Source: CAVTWY01 sp963738615 (lineage in GTDB: Bacteria > Pseudomonadota > Gammaproteobacteria > Burkholderiales > Burkholderiaceae_C). Taken from it: DNA of 64,000 nt. Shown piece after piece: positions 40,828 through 50,297 of this stretch. How positions within the stretch are numbered: the first letter of the stretch is position 1; every line of letters starts with the position of its first letter. The position numbers were made by a program, and so were the translations under genes. The notes under the pieces are model-generated. The model had not been told where the DNA came from. It was given only the letters and a program-made list of their open reading frames with translations, and ran no database searches. Where the stretch lies: the NCBI GenBank assembly GCA_963738615.1, contig CAVTXI010000012.1, positions 558,001-622,000 on the forward strand, in the 5' to 3' direction.

Positions 40828-41385
40828 TCACTTACCCGCGTTCAGCGCGTCGATCACCTTCTTGGTGATGTCCACGCGCGGGCCCGCGAACACGACTTCC
40901 TGCAGGATCAGGTCGTACTTCTCCTGATCGAAGATCTGCTTGATGACCTTGTTGGCACGTTCGACCACGCCGGCCAACTCTTCGTTTTTGCGCTGGTTCA
41001 GGTCTTCCTGGAACTCGCGGTTGCGGCGCTGAAGGTCGCGGTCCATATCGAGCAACTCGCGCTGGCGCCGGGCCCGTTCGCTCTCGGCCATCGCGACCGA
41101 TTCCTTGTCGAGCTTGTCCGACGTGACCTTGAGCTTTGCTGCAAGGTCATCGATTTCCTTCTTGCGCTTGCCGAACTCGGCCTCGAGCTTGGTCTGCGCG
41201 GCTTTGGCCATGTTGGCCTCGCGCAGGACGCGTTCGCTGTTCACGTAGGCGATCTTGAGGTCCTGCGCGTGAGCCAACGACATCGTCAGCCCGAGGAGCG
41301 CGGCAGCGACGGCCGACTTCGCAGTCAAACGCACTGGCGATCGCAACTGCGACCTCACCATCGCGTGCATCTTCGAGCGCATCAT
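40828..41385 (-). CDS. skp: Periplasmic chaperone Skp/OmpH
   Basis: The 185-residue protein has a signal peptide ending in SLAHAQ, then DLKIAYVNSERVLREANMAK and a long charged coiled-coil (residues about 70-130, KLKVTSDKLDKES to RNREFQEDLNQRK). It closes with YDLILQEVVFAGPRVDITKKV. Skp trimers hold unfolded outer-membrane proteins for BamA. The start overlaps the bamA stop by 4 bases, so the two are coupled. Confidence 0.93.
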   Translation of the reverse strand: MMRSKMHAMVRSQLRSPVRLTAKSAVAAALLGLTMSLAHAQDLKIAYVNSERVLREANMAKAAQTKLEAEFGKRKKEIDDLAAKLKVTSDKLDKESVAMAESERARRQRELLDMDRDLQRRNREFQEDLNQRKNEELAGVVERANKVIKQIFDQEKYDLILQEVVFAGPRVDITKKVIDALNAGK

Positions 41386-43682
41386 TGGAACGCGGCCCCG
41401 ATCTGGAACTGGAAGCGTTCGATTCTATCGTTGGGCTCTTTGCGGACCGGCACGCCCCAGCTGATGCGCAGTGGCCCTACCGGCGATACCCAAGACAGGC
41501 CCACGCCCACCGACGAACGCAGGCTCGATGCGCGCACCTTCTCGAATTCACCCCAGACGTTGCCGACGTCGGCGAAGCCGAACAGGCGCAGCGTCTTGTC
41601 GGAGCCGCTGCCGGGCACCGGCACATACAGCTCGACGTTGGCGTTGAGGCGCTTGGTGCCACCGATGTAGGTGCCGGTCACGTCGACCGGGCCCAGCGAG
41701 CCGGCGTCGAAGACCCGCACGGAACCGAGGCCGCCACCGTAGTAGTTCTTGAAGATCGGATAGCGCCGATCGCCGATCGCCCGGCCCCAACCGATTTCGG
41801 TGTTGAAGCCCACAGTGAAGCGCGGCGAGAGCGGCCAGAACTGCTGGTATTGGGCGCCCAGGCGCGTGTACTTTGCGTCGCCGAAGGGTGCCCAGTCCAT
41901 CGTCAAGCGCTGGTAGGTACCGCGCGTGGGCACGATGATGCTGTCGCGGTTGTCCCTGGCCCAGCCGACCGTCAGCGGGAACGAGGTGCTGCGCGGCCCG
42001 AACTGTGCGCGGTACAGCAGGTACGAATTCGGCAGCACGTCGCCGACGATTTTGGTGCTCTCGGCACCGAGGCCGAAGAACACGGTGTCGAACTCGGTGA
42101 AGGGCACGCCGAAGCGCAGCCCCAGTCCCGGCGTCTCGAGCTGATAGGCGTCACCCTGGCTGTTGAGCGGCCGAGCCGTACGGTAGTAGAGCTCGAACGA
42201 ACGCGACACGCCATCGCCGGTGAAGTAGGGGTCGGTCGTGGCGAGCAGCAGGTTGCGGTTGGTTCGGCTGGTGTTGAAGTCCACACCCAGGTAGTTGCCG
42301 CTGCCGAAGACGTTTTCCTTTCTGACCGACGCGTTGAAGCCGAGCTTCTCGGCGTTCGAGTAGGTCGCACCGATCAGCAGCGTGCCGGTTGGCTTCTCTT
42401 CGACCGTGACGTTCAGGTCGACTTGATCGGTGGTGCCAGGCACCTCGGCGGTGTCGATCGACGTCGTGCCTTCCTTGAAGAAGCCCAGGCGCTCGATACG
42501 GTCGCGCGACAGCTTGATCTTCTGCCCGTCGTACCACGCCGATTCGAACTGCCGGAACTCGCGGCGGACCACCTCGTCGCGCGTGCGCGTGTTGCCGGCG
42601 ATGTTGATGCGGCGCACGTAGACACGCCGCTGCGGCTCGGCGCCGACGATGACCGTGACCTGGGCCTTCTCACGGTCGATCTGCGGCCGCGCGTCGACGC
42701 GCGCGAAGGCATAGCCGTAGTCGCCGAAGCGCTCGGCGATCAGGCGCGCGCTTTGCGCGACGGCCTCGCTGCGATAGGGCTCGCCGGGGCGCACGGTCAC
42801 CAGCGACGCGAACGCGTCTTCCTTGCCGAGGTAGTCGCCTTCGAACTTCACACCCGTCACGGTGTACTGCTGGCCTTCCTTGACGTTGATGCTGATGGTG
42901 ATGTCTTCCTTGTCGGTCGACACCGTCACCTGCGTGCTCTCGACCGCGAACTCGAGGTAGCCGCGGTTGGTGTAGTAAGTGCGCAGCGCCTCGAGGTCGG
43001 CGTTGAGCTTGGCGCGCGAGTAGCGGTCGTTCTTCGTGTACCAGCTCAACCACCCGGTGGTGCCGAGTTCGAACTGATCGAGCAGCGAGCCTTCGCGGTA
43101 GGCCTTCGCGCCGATGATGCGCACTTCCTTGATCTTGGCGGTGTCGCCTTCGGTCATCGTGAAGACGACGTTGACGCGGTTGCGCTCGATCGGCGTGATC
43201 GTGGTCAGCACCTGGGCGGCGTAGAAGCTGCGCGACAGGTACTGGCGCTTGACTTCCTGCTCGGCGCGGTCGATGACCGACTTGTCGTAGGGCAGCCCCT
43301 CGCCGATGCCGGCTTCGCGCAGCGACTTCAGCAGCACGTCTTTGTCGAATTCGCGCAGGCCGGCGAAGGTGACGTTGGCGATGGTCGCGCGCTCGTCGAC
43401 GATGACGACGACGACGCGGTTCTCGATCTCGATGCGGACGTCTTTGAACAGGCCCGTGGCGAAGAGTGCGCGCAACGCGGCCGCGCCCTTCTCGTCGGTG
43501 TAGGAGTCGCCGACACGAAAGGGCAGCGCGGCGAACACGGTGCCGGGGTCCGTGCGTTGAAGGCCCTCGACGCGGATGTCACGGACCTCGAACGGTTCGA
43601 CCGCATGCGCGGCCACCGAAGCGACCATGCAGACCACGGCAGCCACGGGCTGCCAGCGCAAGCTGGGAAATGGAAAAGGCAT
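41382..43682 (-). CDS. bamA: Outer membrane protein assembly factor BamA
   Basis: The 766-residue precursor has a signal peptide (ending VAAHA) and five POTRA repeats, the first at VRDIRVEGLQRTDPGTVFAALPF. A C-terminal 16-strand barrel follows, with ATYSNAEKLGFNASVRKENVFG, SFPLTVGWARDNRDS, the RGTYQRL loop and the final strand FQFQIGAAF ending in Phe/Gln. It inserts beta-barrel proteins into the outer membrane together with BamB-E. It is intact and lies between rseP and skp, as in most Gram-negatives. Confidence 0.96.
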   Translation of the reverse strand: MPFPFPSLRWQPVAAVVCMVASVAAHAVEPFEVRDIRVEGLQRTDPGTVFAALPFRVGDSYTDEKGAAALRALFATGLFKDVRIEIENRVVVVIVDERATIANVTFAGLREFDKDVLLKSLREAGIGEGLPYDKSVIDRAEQEVKRQYLSRSFYAAQVLTTITPIERNRVNVVFTMTEGDTAKIKEVRIIGAKAYREGSLLDQFELGTTGWLSWYTKNDRYSRAKLNADLEALRTYYTNRGYLEFAVESTQVTVSTDKEDITISINVKEGQQYTVTGVKFEGDYLGKEDAFASLVTVRPGEPYRSEAVAQSARLIAERFGDYGYAFARVDARPQIDREKAQVTVIVGAEPQRRVYVRRINIAGNTRTRDEVVRREFRQFESAWYDGQKIKLSRDRIERLGFFKEGTTSIDTAEVPGTTDQVDLNVTVEEKPTGTLLIGATYSNAEKLGFNASVRKENVFGSGNYLGVDFNTSRTNRNLLLATTDPYFTGDGVSRSFELYYRTARPLNSQGDAYQLETPGLGLRFGVPFTEFDTVFFGLGAESTKIVGDVLPNSYLLYRAQFGPRSTSFPLTVGWARDNRDSIIVPTRGTYQRLTMDWAPFGDAKYTRLGAQYQQFWPLSPRFTVGFNTEIGWGRAIGDRRYPIFKNYYGGGLGSVRVFDAGSLGPVDVTGTYIGGTKRLNANVELYVPVPGSGSDKTLRLFGFADVGNVWGEFEKVRASSLRSSVGVGLSWVSPVGPLRISWGVPVRKEPNDRIERFQFQIGAAFQ

Positions 43683-43703
43683 TCGGAAATGGGCGTGTGC
43701 GCT

Positions 43704-45056
43704 TCAGCCTGCGAAGAGGCGGACAACGTCGTTGGAGAGGGCGATGGTCATCAGCAGCAGCAGGACGAAAACTCCACCGCGCTGGAGTCGTTGCAGCCAC
43801 AGGTCCGAGACAGGACGCCCTGTCACCGCCTCGAAAAGATGATACATGAGGTGCCCTCCGTCGAGCATCGGCAGCGGAAGCAGATTGAGCACGCCGATGC
43901 TCACGCTGACGATCGCGAGGAAGCCGAGGTAGTACGACAACCCGAGTTGCACCGACTGCCCGGCCACGTCGGCGATCGTCAGGGGGCCGCTGAGGTTCCG
44001 GATCGATGCTTCGCCGATCAGCATGTTGCCCATCATGCGCAGCGTCAGCACCGACACCTGCCACGTGCGCTGCGCACCCAACACCATGCCGTCGACAAAA
44101 CCGTGCCGCACCGTGACCAGTCGAGGCGGCGAGCCGACCTGCGCATGAATGCGGCCGAAGGTCGCGCCGCGTTCGGTCACCGCGCGCGGCACCACCTCGA
44201 TCTGCATGATCCGGCCGTGGCGATCGATCTCCCACGTGCTGGTGCGGCCGGGCCGCGAGCGGATCTGCTGCACCAGCGCCGCCGCGTCAGCGACCGCAGC
44301 GCCATCGACACGCAGAACCACGTCACCTTCGCGAAGGCCGGCTGCCGCGGCGGCGCCATCGGGCGCAACCACGGCCAGTTGCGCGCGACGGTACGGCGTG
44401 CCCAGGCCAATGCGCTTGACGGTGGCGGCGTCCATCTCGCGCGCCTGGAGACGGTCGAGCGGCAGCACCACCGAGCGCGTGCCACGCCCGTCCTGATCGG
44501 ACAGACGCAGGTGCAAGGCGCGGCTGTCCATCGTCGCGCGGGTCACTTCCCATGACAGGTCGGTCAGTGACGAAACGTCGCGCCACGCGAGGCCGTCTTC
44601 GGACACCTCACGCACCCAGTCACCCGCGCGCATGCCGGCGCTCTCGGCCAGGCTGCCCGGCACAGGTGACGACATCACGGCTTCGGGTTCGTCGTTGCCG
44701 ATCCAGTGCGACGCCGCGTAGAGCACCACGGCGAGCAGCAGGTTCGCAATCGGCCCCGCAGCGACGATGGCGGAGCGCTTCCACAGCGACTGGCGGTTGA
44801 AGGCGAGCGGGCGCTCGGCTTCGGTCACGGGGGCTTCGCGCTCGTCGAGCATCTTCACGTAGCCGCCCAGCGGCAGCGCGGACACGACGAATTCGGTGTC
44901 GTCGGGCGAGCGTTGCTTGCGCCAGATCGGTTTGCCGAAGCCGACCGAAAAACGCAGCACCTTCACGCCGCACCACCGCGCAACCTTGTAGTGGCCGTAT
45001 TCGTGTACGACGATCAGCACGCCGATCGTGAGCAGGAAAGCAAGGATGGTGATCAT
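43704..45056 (-). CDS. rseP: Site-2 membrane metalloprotease RseP
   Basis: The 450-residue protein has the zinc motif VVHEYGHYKVARW near residue 18 in its first transmembrane helix. Two PDZ domains follow (PGSLAESAGMRAGDWV and GAAAAAGLREGDVVLRVDG), then the second metal-binding site PMLDGGHL in a later helix. RseP cuts membrane-anchored substrates such as RseA to release sigma-E. The short soluble anti-sigma at 17981-18205 would not be a normal substrate. The gene is intact. Confidence 0.95.
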   Translation of the reverse strand: MITILAFLLTIGVLIVVHEYGHYKVARWCGVKVLRFSVGFGKPIWRKQRSPDDTEFVVSALPLGGYVKMLDEREAPVTEAERPLAFNRQSLWKRSAIVAAGPIANLLLAVVLYAASHWIGNDEPEAVMSSPVPGSLAESAGMRAGDWVREVSEDGLAWRDVSSLTDLSWEVTRATMDSRALHLRLSDQDGRGTRSVVLPLDRLQAREMDAATVKRIGLGTPYRRAQLAVVAPDGAAAAAGLREGDVVLRVDGAAVADAAALVQQIRSRPGRTSTWEIDRHGRIMQIEVVPRAVTERGATFGRIHAQVGSPPRLVTVRHGFVDGMVLGAQRTWQVSVLTLRMMGNMLIGEASIRNLSGPLTIADVAGQSVQLGLSYYLGFLAIVSVSIGVLNLLPLPMLDGGHLMYHLFEAVTGRPVSDLWLQRLQRGGVFVLLLLMTIALSNDVVRLFAG

Positions 45057-45069
45057 CGCAAAGACCCGA

Positions 45070-46267
45070 TCATCGCGAGAGGCCGCGGATCAGCAAACGA
45101 GCGTGTTCGCGCGCGCGACGATCGACGTCGAGCAGTTCGTCGACACCGGCGTGCGAACCCAGGTGCGGTGCGAACGTCATGCAGGGTCTGCGCATTGACC
45201 TTGTGAATGCCGGTGTAGCGGATGGTTCCGTCGAGAAAGGCCGCGACGGCTTCTTCGTTGGCGGCGTTCAGCACAATGGTTGTTCCCTCGGGCGCGCGCA
45301 AAGCGTCCCACGCGAGGAACAGGCCCGGGAAGCGCTCGCGCGTTGCTTCCTCGAATGTCAACGATCCCAACGCGGAAAAGTCGAGCTGCGACGCGCCCGA
45401 TTCGATGCGCTCGGGAAACGACAAGCCGTACGCGATCGGCACGCGCATGTCGGGCGTACCCATTTGCGCCAGCACCGACGCGTCGCGGCACACCACCATC
45501 GAGTGGATGATGCTCTGCGGGTGAATCACCACGCGGATCTGCTCGGGCCCGAGGTCGAACAACCACCGCGCCTCGATCACCTCGAGCGCCTTGTTCATCA
45601 TCGTGGCCGAGTCGACGCTGATCTTGCGGCCCATGACCCAGTTCGGGTGCGCGCAGGCCTGGTCGGGCGTCACGTCGTGCAGCGTGTCAGGTGCACGTTC
45701 GCGGAACGGCCCACCCGATGCGGTCAGCAGGATGTGATCAATCGTCGCGGGCCACGTGCGGCGGTCCTGCGGCAAGCACTGGAAGATCGCCGAGTGTTCG
45801 CTGTCGATCGGCAGCAGCGTCGCTCCGCCTTGCTTGACGGCGTTCATGAAGACAGCGCCACCGACGACCAGCGCCTCCTTGTTCGCGAGCAGCAGGCGCT
45901 TGCCGGCACGCGCCGCGGCCAGGCACGCGGGCAGGCCAGCGGCACCAACGATCGCGGCCATCACCGCATCGGCATCCGGATGCGCAGCGAGTTCGGTCAG
46001 TGACTTCGCGCCATCGAGAACCTCGGTCTTGGAACCCTCGGACGAGAGCCGATCACGCAGCGTGCGGGCCGACGCGGCGTCGCTCATCGCCGCAAAGCGC
46101 GGCCGATGTTCCAGGCACTGCGCCGCCAGTTCGTCGACCGCGCGGTTCGCCGTCAGCGCCAGCACCTCATAGCGGCCCTTGTGCCGCGCGACGACGTTGA
46201 GCGTGTTCTTGCCGATCGATCCTGTGGAACCCAGCACCACCAGCCGCTGTCGCGTGTCGGACACCAT
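45070..46267 (-). CDS. dxr: 1-deoxy-D-xylulose 5-phosphate reductoisomerase, one frameshift at the 3' end
   Basis: Dxr makes 2-C-methyl-erythritol 4-phosphate in isoprenoid synthesis. The NADPH motif VLGSTGSIGKNTL, the substrate region LLPIDSEHSAIFQCL, the flexible loop ASGGPFRE and the metal site KISVDSATMMNKALE are intact. Near 45158 one extra G in a GGG run shifts the frame; removing it gives SHAGVDELLDVDRRAREHARL and a natural stop at 45070, 13 bases before rseP. The uncorrected frame runs on to 45053. This is the only clear indel in the 25-64 kb part. Confidence 0.93.
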
Positions 46268-46270
46268 GCC

Positions 46271-47158
46271 TCAGCCTTTCAGATGCGCCAGCGCAATGGC
46301 CATCGGCAACACCGGCAACAGCGCGTCAACACGGTCGAGCACGCCGCCATGGCCAGGCAGCAGGCGGCTCGAGTCTTTCGCGCCAGCCGCCCGCTTGACA
46401 AGCGATTCGAACAGATCGCCGAGGATGCCCGCAGCCGTGATCACCGCGACTGCCAGCAGCATCACGGCCCAGCCCAGGCGCTCGACGAGCCAGCCTTGCA
46501 GGCTCGGGCCATCGACGGGCACCGTGCGGTCGACAACGATGACCCACAGCACCGAGACCAGCAACGCGCCGACCAGTCCGCTGACGGCCCCTTCCCATGT
46601 CTTGCCGGGGCTGATCGACACAGCAAGCTTCCGCGCGCCGAAGACACGTCCACCCCAGGCCTTGCCGCCGAAGTACGCCGCGATATCCGACGCCCAGATC
46701 ACCGCCATCGTCGACAGCAGGAAATTGACACCGATCGCACGCGCCGACACGACCGCCCACCACGTGAGCACAAAGATAGTGAGGCCTAGGCCCACGCGCA
46801 GGGCCAGCGGCGCGTTGCGCCATCCAGCGACACCCATACGCACCACAAGCACGAGCCCAATACTCCACGCGACCGCGGCGGTCCACCATGCCGTCGATGC
46901 CGCACCCGCGTTCTGACCGGGTGTGATGTGAGCCGGCACGCCGAACTGCACGACCGTGGCCGCAAGCACCACCGCGGTCACCGAGGTCAACGCCATTGCC
47001 CCACCCTGCTCCAACCCGCACAGCCGCCCCCACTCCCACGCGCAGGCCAGGATCATCAGCAGCATCAACGCGGCGAAGGGCAGCACGTTGCGCGACCACA
47101 GCGTCGCGATCATGACGAACAGCAGAACCAGCGCGGTCGCGATCCGTTGGGCCAGCAT
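46271..47158 (-). CDS. cdsA: Phosphatidate cytidylyltransferase
   Basis: CdsA makes CDP-diacylglycerol, the precursor of all phospholipids. The 295-residue protein has about eight transmembrane helices and the signature region VSISPGKTWEGAVSGL together with KDSSRLLPGHGGVLDRVDAL. The start at 47158 (MLAQRIATALVLL) puts the first helix at the N-terminus; the longer open frame upstream is hydrophilic and overlaps uppS. It ends 3 bases before dxr. Confidence 0.93.
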   Translation of the reverse strand: MLAQRIATALVLLFVMIATLWSRNVLPFAALMLLMILACAWEWGRLCGLEQGGAMALTSVTAVVLAATVVQFGVPAHITPGQNAGAASTAWWTAAVAWSIGLVLVVRMGVAGWRNAPLALRVGLGLTIFVLTWWAVVSARAIGVNFLLSTMAVIWASDIAAYFGGKAWGGRVFGARKLAVSISPGKTWEGAVSGLVGALLVSVLWVIVVDRTVPVDGPSLQGWLVERLGWAVMLLAVAVITAAGILGDLFESLVKRAAGAKDSSRLLPGHGGVLDRVDALLPVLPMAIALAHLKG

Positions 47159-47178
47159 GCGTGCCCCGGCTCGCCGTG

Positions 47179-47973
47179 TCAGGCCGACGCCGTCGGCACG
47201 GACGCGACGGGTTCGGTCTTGACGCCGCCGAAGCGGCGGTCGCGCGCTGCAAAGGCTCGCAGAGCCTTGTCGAGTTCGGCCTCGTCGAAATCGGGCCAGA
47301 GGCAATCGCTGAAGTACAACTCGGCGTAGGCGGTCTGCCAGAGCAGGAAGTTGCTGATGCGCACTTCACCGCCGGTGCGAATGAACAGGTCCGGGTCAGG
47401 TGCGTAGTTCATCGACAGGTACGACGCGAGCTTCTCCTCGGTCAGACCTTCGGGACTCACGCCGTCGCGCATCGCTTGCTGACAGGCCTGCACCACGTCC
47501 CAGCGGCCACCGTAGTTGAACGCCACCGACAGCACGATGCGGCGGTTGCGCGCGGTCGTCGATTCGGTCTGGTCCCACGCGGAGCGCACTTTGTCGGACA
47601 CCGCGGTGCGATCACCAACGATGCGGATCTGCACGCCCTCCTCGGCGAGCTTCTTCAGGTACTTCGCCACCGCGACCAGCACCAGGTTCATGAGGCCCGA
47701 AACCTCTTCGCTCGGACGCTTCCAGTTCTCGGACGAGAAGGCGAAGACCGTGAGGTACTCGATGCCGCGATCAGCGCATGCCTGCACGACGCGCACGAGC
47801 GCATCGACGCCTTGCTTGTGGCCGAAGAAGCGCGGCATGAATCGCTTCTTGGCCCAGCGCCCGTTGCCGTCCATCACCACGGCGACATGCCGCGGCACGC
47901 GCGCGGCACCCGCCGCGACCGATGCGGCCTTGCCCGAGGTGGCGTTGATGAGCGCCACGGCCTCAGATTGCAA
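47179..47973 (-). CDS. uppS: Isoprenyl transferase (undecaprenyl pyrophosphate synthase)
   Basis: The 264-residue cis-prenyltransferase has RHVAVVMDGNGRWAKKR with the catalytic Asp, the hydrophobic YLTVFAFSSENWKRP loop, LSVAFNYGGRWDVVQA and the RTGGEVRISNFLLWQTAYAE region for pyrophosphate binding. It supplies the C55 lipid carrier for peptidoglycan and O-antigen. Its first codons overlap the 3' end of frr by 11 bases. Confidence 0.95.
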   Translation of the reverse strand: MQSEAVALINATSGKAASVAAGAARVPRHVAVVMDGNGRWAKKRFMPRFFGHKQGVDALVRVVQACADRGIEYLTVFAFSSENWKRPSEEVSGLMNLVLVAVAKYLKKLAEEGVQIRIVGDRTAVSDKVRSAWDQTESTTARNRRIVLSVAFNYGGRWDVVQACQQAMRDGVSPEGLTEEKLASYLSMNYAPDPDLFIRTGGEVRISNFLLWQTAYAELYFSDCLWPDFDEAELDKALRAFAARDRRFGGVKTEPVASVPTASA

Positions 47974-48535
47974 GGATCTCGGCCTCTTTCGAATGGACGA
48001 GTCGGTCGATCTCGGCCACGACGCGGTCGGTCAGTCGTTGCACTTCGTCTTGCGCACGGCGCTCTTCGTCCTCGCCGACGGCCTTGTCCTTGAGCATCTT
48101 CTTGAGCTGCTCGTTGGCCTCACGCCGCAGGTTGCGAATCGCGACCTTGCACTCCTCGCCTTCGTTGCGCGCCACCTTGGTCAGCTCTTTGCGACGTTCT
48201 TCGGTCAGCGCGGGCATCGGCACGCGCAGCAGGTCACCCTGCGCCGCGGGGTTCAGGCCGAGGTCACTCTCGCGGATGGCCTTCTCGATCTTCGCGCCCA
48301 TGCCCTTTTCCCAGGGCTGCACGCTGATCGTGCGCGCGTCGAGCAGAGAGACGTTGGCGACCTGGCTGAGCGGCACCATCGAACCGTAGTAGTCGACGTG
48401 CACCTGATCGAGCAGCCCTGGGTGCGCGCGGCCGGTGCGGATCTTTTGCAGCCCGCCCTTCAGCGACTCGAGGCTCTTGCCCATCTTGGCCTCGGCGGCC
48501 TTCTTGACTTCGGCGGTGGATTGCGGTGTCGTCAT
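47963..48535 (-). CDS. frr: Ribosome recycling factor
   Basis: The 190-residue protein begins MTTPQSTAEVKKAAEAKMGK and shows ESLKGGLQKIRTGRAHPGLLD, PWEKGMGAKIEKAIRESDLGL and RMPALTEERRKELTKV-type motifs of RRF. It splits terminated ribosomes with EF-G. The ATG at 48535 is used because the longer open frame upstream has no family similarity and overlaps the intergenic region after pyrH. Confidence 0.95.
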   Translation of the reverse strand: MTTPQSTAEVKKAAEAKMGKSLESLKGGLQKIRTGRAHPGLLDQVHVDYYGSMVPLSQVANVSLLDARTISVQPWEKGMGAKIEKAIRESDLGLNPAAQGDLLRVPMPALTEERRKELTKVARNEGEECKVAIRNLRREANEQLKKMLKDKAVGEDEERRAQDEVQRLTDRVVAEIDRLVHSKEAEILAI

Positions 48536-48575
48536 GGCAGGGGCTCCGCAGCCGGGGCTCTCCCCCGGTCGCTTG

Positions 48576-49286
48576 CTAAACGTGAACCAGCGTGCCCTCG
48601 TCTTCGCCACGCACCACGCGGTCGAGCGCGCCGGGCTTGAAGATCGAGAACACTTTGATCGGCAGCTTCTGGTCGCGGCACAACGCGAACGCGGTGGCGT
48701 CCATCACGGCCAGGTTGCGCGCGATGGCTTCGTCGAAGCTGATCTTCGCGTAGCGCGTCGCGTTAGGGTCTTTCTTGGGGTCAGCGCTGTAGACGCCATC
48801 GACCTTGGTTGCCTTCAGCACAATCTGCGCGCCGATTTCAGCCCCACGCAGCGCGGCCGCGGTGTCGGTCGTGAAGAAGGGGTTGCCGGTGCCGGCGGCG
48901 AAGATCACGACCTTGCCTTCTTCGAGGTACTGCAGCGCTTTCGGCCGCACGTACGACTCGCAGACCTGCTCGATCGCGATGGCGCTCATCACACGCGCGG
49001 TCATGCCTTCCTGGCGCATCGTGTCGCCCAGCGCAAGCGCGTTCATCACCGTCGCGAGCATGCCCATGTAGTCGGCGGTCGCGCGGTCCATGCCCACCGA
49101 GCCGCCAGCCACGCCGCGGAAGATGTTGCCCCCGCCGATCACGACCGCGACCTGGCAACCCATCTCGGTCACGGCCTTCACCTCCTGCACCATGCGCACG
49201 ATCGTCGCGCGGTTGATGCCGTAGGCGTCGTCGCCCATCAGCGCTTCGCCGGACAGCTTCAGCAGGATGCGTTGGTAGGCGGGCAT
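48576..49286 (-). CDS. pyrH: UMP kinase
   Basis: The 236-residue amino-acid-kinase-fold protein shows RILLKLSGEALMG at the N-terminus, VVIGGGNIFRGVAGG, the UMP-binding DYMGMLATVMNALAL and TGNPFFTTDTAAALRG, and VDGVYSADPKKDP. It converts UMP to UDP. It lies between tsf and frr, the standard order. Confidence 0.96.
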   Translation of the reverse strand: MPAYQRILLKLSGEALMGDDAYGINRATIVRMVQEVKAVTEMGCQVAVVIGGGNIFRGVAGGSVGMDRATADYMGMLATVMNALALGDTMRQEGMTARVMSAIAIEQVCESYVRPKALQYLEEGKVVIFAAGTGNPFFTTDTAAALRGAEIGAQIVLKATKVDGVYSADPKKDPNATRYAKISFDEAIARNLAVMDATAFALCRDQKLPIKVFSIFKPGALDRVVRGEDEGTLVHV

Positions 49287-49320
49287 GATGGACCGGGAGT
49301 TTAGGCGTTGACGAAGTTGT

Positions 49321-50223
49321 TCAGTCCTTGTCCTTCTTCGCCGCCGCCACCTGCGCTGCGACCTCGGCCGCGAAGTCGTCGGTCTTCTTCTCGATGCCCT
49401 CGCCGACGACGTAGAGCGTGAAGCCGCGCACCGGGGTGTTCGCGCTCTTCAGCATCTGGCCCACGGTCTGCTTGCCGTCGGCGGCCTTGACGAAAACCTG
49501 GTCGAGCAGCGAGACCTCTTTCAGGAACTTCTGCACCGAGCCTTCGACCATCTTCGCAACGATCTCGGCGGGCTTGCCGCTTTCGGCCGCCTTCTCGGTC
49601 GCGATGCGGCGCTCTTGGTCGACCAGGGTGGCTGACACGTCGGCGCCCGACAGCGCTTTGGGCTTCATCGCCGCGACGTGCATCGCCACGTCTTTCGCGA
49701 CCGTGCCGTCACCGTCGTGCTCGACAACCACGCCGATGCGCGTGCCGTGCAGGTAGTGCGCGAGCTTGCCGCCACCCGCGTAGCGCTTGAATCGACGGAT
49801 CGACATGTTCTCGCTGATCTTGCCGATCAAGCCCTTGCGCACGTCTTCGACCGTCGGGCCGAAACCCTCTTGCGACAGTGGCAGTGCCGACAGCGCAGCC
49901 ACGTCGGCCGGGTTCTTGTCGGCGACCAGCTTCGCGCAGGCATTGGTGAAGGCGAGGAACGCGTCGTTCTTCGACACGAAGTCGGTTTCGCAGTTGATCT
50001 CGATCAGCGCGCCGGTCGTGCCGTCAACCGCGGCGGCGACAACGCCCTCGGCGGTGATGCGCGCGGCGGCCTTGCCGGCCTTGTTGCCCAGCTTGACGCG
50101 CAGGATCTCCTCGGCGCGCTCCATGTCGCCGTCAGCCTCGGTCAGCGCCTTCTTGCACTCCATCATCGGCGCGTCGGTCTTGGCGCGCAGTTCGCCGACC
50201 ATGCTTGCTGTGATTGCTGCCAT
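49321..50223 (-). CDS. tsf: Elongation factor Ts
   Basis: The 300-residue nucleotide-exchange factor for EF-Tu begins with the UBA-like N-domain (ASMVGELRAKTDAPMMECKKAL), has EINCETDFVSKNDAF and KLAHYLHGTRIGVVVEHDG, and ends Lys-rich. The frame and length are normal. It lies downstream of rpsB, from which it is separated by a terminator-like hairpin. Confidence 0.96.
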   Translation of the reverse strand: MAAITASMVGELRAKTDAPMMECKKALTEADGDMERAEEILRVKLGNKAGKAAARITAEGVVAAAVDGTTGALIEINCETDFVSKNDAFLAFTNACAKLVADKNPADVAALSALPLSQEGFGPTVEDVRKGLIGKISENMSIRRFKRYAGGGKLAHYLHGTRIGVVVEHDGDGTVAKDVAMHVAAMKPKALSGADVSATLVDQERRIATEKAAESGKPAEIVAKMVEGSVQKFLKEVSLLDQVFVKAADGKQTVGQMLKSANTPVRGFTLYVVGEGIEKKTDDFAAEVAAQVAAAKKDKD

Positions 50224-50248
50224 CTTGGAACTCCGAAATCAGTCTTGT

Positions 50249-50273
50249 GAAAAAGGGGCTTGACCAGCCCCTT
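50249..50273 (-). terminator. Rho-independent terminator or attenuator between rpsB and tsf
   Basis: On the minus strand AAGGGGCT and AGCCCCTT form a perfect 8-bp stem with a 5-base loop, followed directly by a T-tract. It is placed after the rpsB stop and before tsf, so it probably lowers expression of tsf and the downstream genes relative to rpsB. Confidence 0.75.
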
Positions 50274-50297
50274 CGATGCGCAGTTGGTGCGGGGGCG

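Noticed and set aside
41385..44555. Plus-strand open frame of 1,056 codons
   Set aside because: It is antisense to bamA and rseP, which have full family matches; long antisense frames are common in high-GC DNA.
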